NCBI GenBank assembly: GCA_937959145.1 | Contig: CALGMC010000062.1 | Span: 1-5,733 of the forward strand | Direction of reading: 5' to 3' | DNA: 5,733 nucleotides | Source of the DNA: an uncultured Chlorobiales bacterium | GTDB taxonomy: Bacteria; Bacteroidota; Chlorobiia; Chlorobiales; Thermochlorobacteraceae | Part shown: positions 1 to 5,040 of the stretch, piece by piece | How the letters are laid out: each line of letters starts with the position of its first letter | Numbering within the stretch: the stretch's first letter is position 1 | The notes under the pieces: generated by a model | What the model saw: only the letters and a program-made list of their open reading frames with translations | Databases searched by the model: none | What the model was told of the DNA's origin: nothing | Translations under genes and position numbers: made by a program

Positions 1-1295
1 GTGAAGAGACGGTCGACCATTGTCGCAAGGCGCGGCAAATATCCGCAGTCTTCCAAAATGGCAAGGAACATGTAAAAGCCAATCACCAACGGAAGCAATA
101 AGAACGCAAGGTAAGTTACCGTCATCGTGAATGCGCCGAACTCACCTGCAAAAATTGTTACGATTTTCCCCCACAGCGTTTCTTGCGAAAAGGCAAAATT
201 CTGCATCACATCTTTGCCTTCAATGAAGGCTTTGAACTCGTCGAATTGTGCTTTGTCGCGACTTGTGCCTTCGGGGAACACAAACGATTTTGTCTCAATC
301 ACTTCTTCGCCGTTGAGCACATCGACGGAAATTTCAACGGGCGTAATGGTAGCGAAAAGATGTTTGACAAACGGCTCAAAGAGTTTGTTGCCAAGTTCGA
401 CTTCGGTGTGTCCAACAACGCGCTGTGCGACCATCACGCCGACCACTTCATAAATAAGCCACAGCGCAAGAATCAGAATCGGAATGCCTGAAATCGGATT
501 AATCGTCCACTTGCCGAGTTTTTCTGAAATGACTGCGCTAACTTTCATGGCAGATTTTTCGCGCACGACTTCCGCTACAATTTCATTCACGCGATTTCTG
601 CGAGCCACATAAATTTCTTCGCGCTTATCTTCGGGCGCAATGCCGTGCCGCTCTGCAACGGTTTCATCGCCCTCGAGAATCATCACTGCGTCGGCGATTG
701 GATTCGGCGTGGATTTCAGCCTTGCGAGAATGGGTTCAAGTTGATGCAAGAGCGTTTTATCGGCATTGCCAACGGTCGCATTTTCAAGTGCTTTCTCTAA
801 TTCGTCAAATCCGTGCTTTTTGATAGCAGTTACTTTCACAATCGGCACACCGAGAATTTCCGAAAGCCTTGCCACATCGATTTCCATGCCGTTTTCCTCA
901 ACGGCGTCCATCATATTGAGCGCGATAACCATCGGGAACTGCATGTCAATGAGCTGAAGCGTGAGAAATAAATCGCGCTCCAAGTTTGTCGCATCAATCA
1001 CATTGAGCACCACATCGGCGGAAAGCACCTCGTCGCGTGCGACGCGCTCTTCGTCGTTGAACGAACTGACGCCATAAATGCCGGGCGTATCAATCACACG
1101 AAAGTTTTTGTAATTGCCTTCGGTAATTTCAACCGTTGTGCCGGGGAAATTCGAGACATCGACATATAGCCCGCTGAAATGATTGAAGAAAAGGGACTTT
1201 CCGACATTCGGATTTCCAACAAGCACTAACTTTTTCTTGCCCGTTTTTTCAACTGCCGACAGCGGCGGCGCAGATTCTATTGTAAGCGTTTCCAT
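1..1295 (-). CDS. feoB: Ferrous iron transport protein B (FeoB), N-terminal 431 residues, cut by the window edge
   Basis: FeoB is an inner-membrane permease that takes up Fe2+, with a cytosolic N-terminal GTPase domain. Reading the minus strand from ATG at 1295 gives an open frame to the left edge. G1 is GNPNVGKS (27-34), followed by switch I with PGTTVE (51-56), G3 DTPG (69-72), G4 NMMD (127-130) and a G5-like TAIKKHG (156-162). A helical GDI-like stretch covers about 170-265. The first membrane segment is near 270-290. A second membrane region near 390-414 ends in LEDCGYLPR, the conserved FeoB gate-region motif. The rest of the permease (FeoB is usually 650-800 residues) lies outside the window. 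The start is chosen because the GTPase core begins about 20 residues later and ATG follows the feoA stop after 3 bp, indicating co-transcription. There is no good Shine-Dalgarno. About 50 extra hydrophilic residues lie between the first two membrane regions. The family call is very secure. Confidence 0.96.
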   Translation of the reverse strand, partial: METLTIESAPPLSAVEKTGKKKLVLVGNPNVGKSLFFNHFSGLYVDVSNFPGTTVEITEGNYKNFRVIDTPGIYGVSSFNDEERVARDEVLSADVVLNVIDATNLERDLFLTLQLIDMQFPMVIALNMMDAVEENGMEIDVARLSEILGVPIVKVTAIKKHGFDELEKALENATVGNADKTLLHQLEPILARLKSTPNPIADAVMILEGDETVAERHGIAPEDKREEIYVARRNRVNEIVAEVVREKSAMKVSAVISEKLGKWTINPISGIPILILALWLIYEVVGVMVAQRVVGHTEVELGNKLFEPFVKHLFATITPVEISVDVLNGEEVIETKSFVFPEGTSRDKAQFDEFKAFIEGKDVMQNFAFSQETLWGKIVTIFAGEFGAFTMTVTYLAFLLLPLVIGFYMFLAILEDCGYLPRLATMVDRLF

Positions 1296-1298
1296 GTG

Positions 1299-1562
1299 TT
1301 AATGTTCTTCATAGTTCTGCTTTGCAAGCACTTCAACCCAAATTTTTTTCGTGAGTTCTTCGCCTATGGCGACCTCTTGCCTGCGATGCTTAATCACCAC
1401 AGGACCAAACGGCAAGCGTTCGAAACACATCGCTTCGCTTCCCTCAGCAAGTCCAAATCGCAACAGTTGTGTGCGCATCTCTTTGTCATCAATTTGCTTG
1501 ACGATAAACCGCTCACCCTTTTTTACGGCGCAAAGCGAAATCAAATTGGATTCAGATTGCAT
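1299..1562 (-). CDS. feoA: Ferrous iron transport protein A (FeoA), SH3-like accessory protein
   Basis: An 87-residue protein with the FeoA pattern: an N-terminal strand with SLCAVKKGER (9-18), then RTQLLRFGLAEGSE (30-43), the PFGPVVIKHRRQEVAIG segment (51-67) and a C-terminal KKIWVEV (72-78). Together these make the small SH3-like beta-barrel that is about 75-90 residues long in this family. FeoA is a soluble cytosolic partner thought to bind or modulate FeoB. The feoB ATG follows the stop after 3 bp, so the two genes form an operon. The start at 1562 is the only ATG that keeps the first strand; only 3 bp separate it from the palindrome upstream, so there is no Shine-Dalgarno and the leader must be short. 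A TTG at codon 7 is possible but has no better ribosome site. FeoA assignment rests on pattern and neighbour. Confidence 0.93.
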   Translation of the reverse strand: MQSESNLISLCAVKKGERFIVKQIDDKEMRTQLLRFGLAEGSEAMCFERLPFGPVVIKHRRQEVAIGEELTKKIWVEVLAKQNYEEH

Positions 1563-1565
1563 TCT

Positions 1566-1594
1566 AATTTGTTTAGACTGAATCTAAACAAATT
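1566..1594. promoter_or_regulatory. 29-bp palindrome upstream of feoA, probable metal-responsive operator
   Basis: Two perfectly complementary 12-bp arms (1566-1577, AATTTGTTTAGA, and 1583-1594, TCTAAACAAATT) flank a 5-bp centre. The site ends 3 bp before the feoA start codon and overlaps a plausible -10 box. The inner core, TTTAGA-N5-TCTAAA, is a dyad of the size bound by dimeric DtxR/MntR- or Fur-type repressors, which commonly control feo genes. Which family binds cannot be read from the site. Transcribed, it could also form a hairpin over the feoA initiation region, but its place on the promoter favours an operator. Confidence 0.7.
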
Positions 1595-1608
1595 TCCACT
1601 TTTAACAA
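1581..1608 (-). promoter_or_regulatory. Candidate sigma70-like promoter of feoAB
   Basis: On the minus strand TTGTTA (1603-1608, 4 of 6 to the -35 consensus) is followed after 16 bp by TAGATT (1581-1586, 4 of 6 to the -10 consensus). The -10 falls in the centre and one arm of the palindrome, so a bound repressor would block polymerase. The predicted 5' leader would be only about 10-18 nt. Both boxes are imperfect and the organism's promoter consensus is unknown, so this is tentative. Confidence 0.35.
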
Positions 1609-1709
1609 ATCGTTTCCTGTGCTGACATTTCGAAGATGATTGCAAAACCTTTTTATCGCCGTAAATTGCAAGGTGCATGTTGCACAACGCAGTTTCGTTC
1701 TACATTAAA

Positions 1710-2801
1710 ATGACTATGAAAAAAACATCGCCGCCGAAGAAGAAATCGGCATCTCGCTCTCACGCTTCAAAATCAACCGAAAAAAAGAAATCGCCCGTTT
1801 TTCCTTTCACCGCCATTGTCGGACAAGACGAAATGAAACTTTGCTTGCTCTTGAATGTGATTGACCCGCGCATTGGCGGTGTTTTGGTGATGGGGCATCG
1901 CGGGACAGGCAAAAGCACCACCGTGCGCGCCCTTGCCGATGTGCTTCCGATGATTGAGCGTGCAGAAGGCGACGTCTATAATCGCCCGCTCTCTGAAATT
2001 CCGAAAGAAGAATTGCACACCAGAAAAACGGAACATATTCCCGTGCCTGTTGTGGATTTACCGCTCGGCGCAACCGAAGACCGCGTTTGCGGCACGATTG
2101 ATATTGAAAAAGCCCTCACGAGCGGCGTTAAAGCCTTCGAGCCCGGACTGCTCGCCCAAGCCAATCGCGGATTTCTCTACATTGATGAAGTGAATTTGCT
2201 CGACGACCATTTGGTCGATGTGTTGCTCGATGTGGCGGCGTCCGGCGTGAATGTGGTCGAGCGTGAAGGCATTAGCATTCGCCACCCTGCGCGCTTTGTG
2301 CTCGTCGGTTCAGGCAATCCCGAAGAGGGCGAACTTCGTCCGCAACTTTTAGACCGATTCGGATTGCACGCACGCATTACCACGATTAACAAAATTCAAG
2401 ACCGCGTCGAAATCGTTAAACGCCGTCGTGAGTTTGACCTCAATCCCGAAGCGTTTTTAGAAGCGTGGAAACCCGAACAAGATGCCTTACGTGAAAAAGT
2501 GGTGAAAGCGCAATCGCTCGTGCCGAAAGTTACCATGCCTGATGAAGTCTTGATGAAAGTCGCAACGCTGTGCATGCGGCTTGGCATTGACGGGCATCGT
2601 GGCGAATTGACGATTACGCGCGCCGCTTCGGCTTACGCCGCATTTGAAGGACGATTAGAAGTAACGCTTTCCGATGTTCGCGCCATTGCCGTGCCTGCCT
2701 TGCGTCACCGCTTGCGACGCGACCCGCTCGAAACCATCGATGCAGGGGAAAAAGTCGAGCGCGAACTGCAAGCCATTCTCAAAGTTGAAGAGACGGTTTG
2801 A
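1710..2801 (+). CDS. bchI: Magnesium chelatase AAA+ ATPase subunit I (BchI)
   Basis: BchI is the hexameric AAA+ ATPase that, with BchD and BchH, inserts Mg2+ into protoporphyrin IX in the cytosol. With the start at 1710 it has 363 residues. A Lys/Ser-rich tail (about 1-27) precedes FPFTAIVGQDEMK, then Walker A GHRGTGKST (62-70), the family block VDLPLGATEDRVCGTID (115-131), Walker B FLYIDE (155-160), sensor 1 in GSGNPEEGELRPQLLDRFG (200-218) with its arginine finger, the sensor-2 region GHRGELTITRA (295-305) and the terminal RHRLRRDPLE. All catalytic motifs are intact. The only three cysteines (45, 127, 288) match the plant CHLI redox positions. The start is uncertain: ATGs at 1677, 1710 and 1716 are in frame and none has a well-placed Shine-Dalgarno. 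The first adds an atypical hydrophobic leader, so 1710 or 1716 is preferred. bchD follows after 1 bp. A cobalt-chelatase role is less likely. Confidence 0.95.
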   Translation: MTMKKTSPPKKKSASRSHASKSTEKKKSPVFPFTAIVGQDEMKLCLLLNVIDPRIGGVLVMGHRGTGKSTTVRALADVLPMIERAEGDVYNRPLSEIPKEELHTRKTEHIPVPVVDLPLGATEDRVCGTIDIEKALTSGVKAFEPGLLAQANRGFLYIDEVNLLDDHLVDVLLDVAASGVNVVEREGISIRHPARFVLVGSGNPEEGELRPQLLDRFGLHARITTINKIQDRVEIVKRRREFDLNPEAFLEAWKPEQDALREKVVKAQSLVPKVTMPDEVLMKVATLCMRLGIDGHRGELTITRAASAYAAFEGRLEVTLSDVRAIAVPALRHRLRRDPLETIDAGEKVERELQAILKVEETV

Positions 2802-2802
2802 T

Positions 2803-4620
2803 ATGATTTCCTTTACCGACATTTTAGGATTAGACCTCGCCAAAAAAGCCCTACTTCTTGCTGCGGTTGATGTTTCGCTCGGTGGCGTCTTGATTCCTGC
2901 AACGGTTGGTTCAGGCAAGTCGACGCTCGCACGCGCTTTTGCGCACATTCTTCCCGAAGGCACGCCGTTTGTTGAATTACCTTTGAATATCACCGAAGAC
3001 CGATTGCTCGGCGGATTAGATTTGGAAGTTGCTCTTGCCACAGGAAAGCGCGTCATTGAAAAAGGCTTGCTCGCCAAAGCCAACGGCGGCGTGCTTTATG
3101 TCGATTCGTTCAACTTGCTCGACTCTGTCAGCGAAGCCTATTTGATTGATGCACTGTCTCGCGGAAAAGTTTTGATTGAACGCGATGGTGTGAGCGATGT
3201 GCATGAGGCGCGATTTATTCTCGTTGGCACTTACAATCCTGCCGAAGGCGAGGTGCGTATGGGACTGCTCGATAGAATTGGTCTCATCGTGCCCTTCACG
3301 CCGAACAGCGACGAAAAATTCAGAGCCGAAGTAGTGCGCCGCGTGCATTTTCAAACGCACGATAGCGATGCAGATGACGACAAACTCCTGCAAGGCTTAA
3401 TTCTTCAAGCACGAGAGATTTTACCGCGCGTCGAGATTCGCGACGAAGAAGTTTCAGGACTGGTTCAGACCGCGCTTTCGCTTGGCGTTGAAGGCAATCG
3501 CGCCGATGTGTTTGCCGTGAAAGCCGCGTTAGCGTCTGCGGCACTTGCAGGTCGATTAGATGTCGACGAAGAAGATTTGAAACTTGCCGCGCGATTGGTT
3601 CTTCTTCCTCGCGCGACGCGCATTCCCGAAAGCGAAGAAACAAAAAAAGAGCCGAAACCGCCCGAAGCACCGCAACCTGCCGAATCGGAATCACAAAGCG
3701 ATTCGCCCGATAACAACAACGAGAACAATCATGAACAAACGCCCGACCAAATCGAAGAACTCTTGCTCGACGCCGTTGAATCAGAACTGCCCGAAAACTT
3801 GATGAACCTTGCCGCCTCTGCCAAACGCCGCAGCAAATCAGGCAGTCGTGGCGAAGCCTTGAATTATCGGCATGGTCGGTATGTTCGTTCTGAGCAAGGC
3901 TCTTTGCGAAAAGGCAAACTCGCACTCGTTCCGACAATAATTCAAGCCGCACCGTTTCAACGTGTGCGCAAGAAAACCAACCGACGCAATCACTCCGCAA
4001 TCATCATCACCAAAGATGATATTCGCATTAAACGCTTTCGCGATAAAGCCGGAACGCTCTTTATTTTCATCGTCGATGCCTCTGGCTCCATGGCACTCAA
4101 CCGCATGCAACAAGCCAAAGGCGCCGTTACGAAACTGCTGCAAGAAGCCTACGTGCATCGCGACCAAGTCGCGCTTATTGCCTTTCGTGGCAAACAAGCC
4201 GAAGAACTTCTTCCGCCGTCGCAGAGCGTCGATAGAGCCAAACGCGCCTTAGATGTGCTTCCAACTGGTGGCGGCACGCCATTGGCTTCAGCAATGTTGC
4301 TCGGATTAGAAACCGCAAAGCAAATGAAGTCCAAAGGCATTACGCAAACGATGCTTGTTTTTATCACGGACGGACGCGGCAATGTGGCACTCTCTCAAAG
4401 CAATACGGACGCCAGCGACAAACAAAAAATCGCAACTGAAATCGCCGCACTCGCTCAATCCATTAATCGTGAAGGGTTGAACTCGGTGGTGATTGATACA
4501 CAAACAGGCTACCTTTCGCGCGGCGAAGCCAAACGCCTTGCTGAACAACTCGGCGGACGCTACATCTACCTGCCCAACGCCAAAGCCGAACAAATCGCCG
4601 CCGCCGTTAAATCGTCGTAA
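2803..4620 (+). CDS. bchD: Magnesium chelatase subunit D (BchD): degenerate AAA+ plus VWA domain
   Basis: BchD forms the second AAA+ ring that bridges BchI to the porphyrin-binding BchH. The 605-residue protein opens with an AAA+ domain (about 1-270) related to BchI. Its Walker A-like ATVGSGKST (33-41) has Ala for the first Gly but keeps GKST; the Walker B site reads LYVDS (98-102) with Ser in place of the catalytic Glu; a sensor-1 Asn lies in GTYNPAEGE (142-150). A linker rich in Pro, Glu, Ser and Asn follows (about 275-320). A conserved basic stretch (about 340-415) leads to the VWA domain (about 416-605) with MIDAS residues in DASGSM (425-430), TGGGTP (488-493) and ITDG (521-524). ATG at 2803 is chosen because the domain starts at once and it lies 1 bp after the bchI stop, implying translational coupling. 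An upstream in-frame ATG at 2674 would overlap bchI by 43 codons. Length fits the family. Confidence 0.95.
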   Translation: MISFTDILGLDLAKKALLLAAVDVSLGGVLIPATVGSGKSTLARAFAHILPEGTPFVELPLNITEDRLLGGLDLEVALATGKRVIEKGLLAKANGGVLYVDSFNLLDSVSEAYLIDALSRGKVLIERDGVSDVHEARFILVGTYNPAEGEVRMGLLDRIGLIVPFTPNSDEKFRAEVVRRVHFQTHDSDADDDKLLQGLILQAREILPRVEIRDEEVSGLVQTALSLGVEGNRADVFAVKAALASAALAGRLDVDEEDLKLAARLVLLPRATRIPESEETKKEPKPPEAPQPAESESQSDSPDNNNENNHEQTPDQIEELLLDAVESELPENLMNLAASAKRRSKSGSRGEALNYRHGRYVRSEQGSLRKGKLALVPTIIQAAPFQRVRKKTNRRNHSAIIITKDDIRIKRFRDKAGTLFIFIVDASGSMALNRMQQAKGAVTKLLQEAYVHRDQVALIAFRGKQAEELLPPSQSVDRAKRALDVLPTGGGTPLASAMLLGLETAKQMKSKGITQTMLVFITDGRGNVALSQSNTDASDKQKIATEIAALAQSINREGLNSVVIDTQTGYLSRGEAKRLAEQLGGRYIYLPNAKAEQIAAAVKSS

Positions 4621-4639
4621 AGCATAGCACCTGTGTCAA

Positions 4640-4669
4640 TTTCGCTTTTGATTCTGAACAAAGGCGAAG
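4640..4669 (+). terminator. Stem-loop 20 bp after bchD, possible terminator or 3' stabiliser
   Basis: TTCGCTTTTG (4641-4650) pairs with CAAAGGCGAA (4659-4668) across an 8-nt loop, with one internal G-U pair and one more wobble at the base. The position, just past the bchD stop, suits a transcript end. No T-run follows the stem, so it is not a classic intrinsic terminator; it may act with Rho, or only protect the 3' end. Confidence 0.4.
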
Positions 4670-4674
4670 CGTCA

Positions 4675-4709
4675 AAGAGTTAAGAGTTGATAGTGGAGGA
4701 GTAAGCGTG
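4675..4709 (+). repeat. Heptad repeat cluster A (plus polarity)
   Basis: Five consecutive 7-bp units with a shared purine-rich pattern lie in register. The first two (4675-4681 and 4682-4688) are identical, AAGAGTT, and the rest drift (GATAGTG, GAGGAGT, AAGCGTG). This is the first of four such clusters between bchD and the symporter gene. It is noncoding and resembles the short tandem heptanucleotide repeats seen between genes in cyanobacteria and some Bacteroidota-related genomes (recollection, not searched). Confidence 0.6.
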
Positions 4710-4717
4710 CGCGTGCG

Positions 4718-4755
4718 TTCAACTTTTAATTCTTCACTCTTAACTTTTAACTCAC
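4718..4755 (-). repeat. Heptad repeat cluster B (minus polarity), partner of cluster A
   Basis: Read on the minus strand from 4755, five heptads follow in register: GTGAGTT, AAAAGTT, AAGAGTG, AAGAATT, AAAAGTT. They are the same family as cluster A but inverted, so A and B form an imperfect inverted repeat; about 20 of the first 28 positions match when the units are aligned. A transcript or cruciform could fold into a stem with a loop around 4703-4727. Confidence 0.65.
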
Positions 4756-4776
4756 TTGGATTCCTCACACAGTCGG

Positions 4777-4811
4777 ATAGTTGATAAGTGAGAGTTAAGA
4801 GTTGAAAGTTG
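4777..4811 (+). repeat. Heptad repeat cluster C (plus polarity)
   Basis: Five heptads in register: ATAGTTG, ATAAGTG, AGAGTTA, AGAGTTG, AAAGTTG. They share the sequence family and orientation of cluster A, which lies about 100 bp upstream. There is no start codon or open frame of note here, so the 7-bp period is not a coding effect. Confidence 0.65.
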
Positions 4812-4845
4812 AAGCCATTGCTCTCATTCCACACCCTCTTTAAGC

Positions 4846-4950
4846 GAGAACACGGATTGAAGAGAACACGGAGTAGGCGGATTAAACCGGTCGCCACTGC
4901 TTTGTCTCAATTATCTGTGCCAGCCCGCGTCATCTGTTTCATCGGTGTTC
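4846..4950. repeat. Imperfect inverted block with an 11-bp direct repeat
   Basis: GAGAACACGGA occurs exactly twice, at 4846-4856 and 4862-4872. Further on, CGGATTAAAC (4878-4887) continues the same GGATT-type theme. The right part (about 4907-4950) contains ATCTGTG and ends in TCGGTGTTC, which is the inverse of GAACACGGA with one mismatch. The block thus has left and right arms around a centre near 4890-4905. It lies between heptad clusters C (plus) and D (minus), giving a nested inverted layout. No gene is supported here. Confidence 0.5.
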
Positions 4951-4951
4951 C

Positions 4952-4993
4952 AACCTTTCACTACTCACTCTTCATTCTTCACTATTCATTAAC
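4952..4993 (-). repeat. Heptad repeat cluster D (minus polarity), partner of cluster C
   Basis: Read on the minus strand from 4993, six heptads follow in register: GTTAATG, AATAGTG, AAGAATG, AAGAGTG, AGTAGTG, AAAGGTT. This is the inverse orientation of cluster C and closes the repeat region 48 bp before the symporter start codon. Any hairpin or promoter effect on the downstream gene is unknown. Confidence 0.65.
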
Positions 4994-5040
4994 TTGCGCT
5001 TTTCTGCATATTCCGCAACTGAATTTCCTATCTTAAACGA

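Noticed and set aside
127..491. Two short plus-strand frames over the left end
   Set aside because: They are opposite feoB, whose GTPase and membrane motifs are clear; the short frames show no family pattern.
1640..1671. Two TTGCAA hexamers 20 bp apart in the feoA-bchI gap
   Set aside because: Each is a short self-complementary hexamer, the flanks do not match, and chance is an adequate explanation.
1680..1706. Possible bchI promoter, TTGCAC with TACATT after 15 bp
   Set aside because: The spacer is short, the -10 is weak, and the implied transcript start would fall at or past the preferred start codon.
2674..2802. Upstream ATG extension of bchD
   Set aside because: It would overlap the bchI 3' end by 43 codons with Cys/Pro-rich residues unlike BchD, while the ATG at 2803 sits exactly at the domain start.
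3320..4000. Long open frame (226 codons) on the minus strand
   Set aside because: It lies wholly antisense to the well-supported bchD frame, has an Arg/Cys/Ser-rich composition typical of a shadow frame, and shows no recognisable domain.
4675..4993. CRISPR array
   Set aside because: Units are 7 bp, contiguous and degenerate, with no repeat-spacer alternation and no cas genes nearby.
4607..5036. Small frames in the bchD-symporter gap (minus 4607-4897, plus 4809-5036)
   Set aside because: They run through the heptad repeats and low-complexity sequence, have no ribosome site, and encode no recognisable protein.
5029..5040. TATCTT as a -10 box for the symporter gene
   Set aside because: No acceptable -35 partner at normal spacing was found; the transcript would start at the ATG, which cannot be supported from sequence alone.
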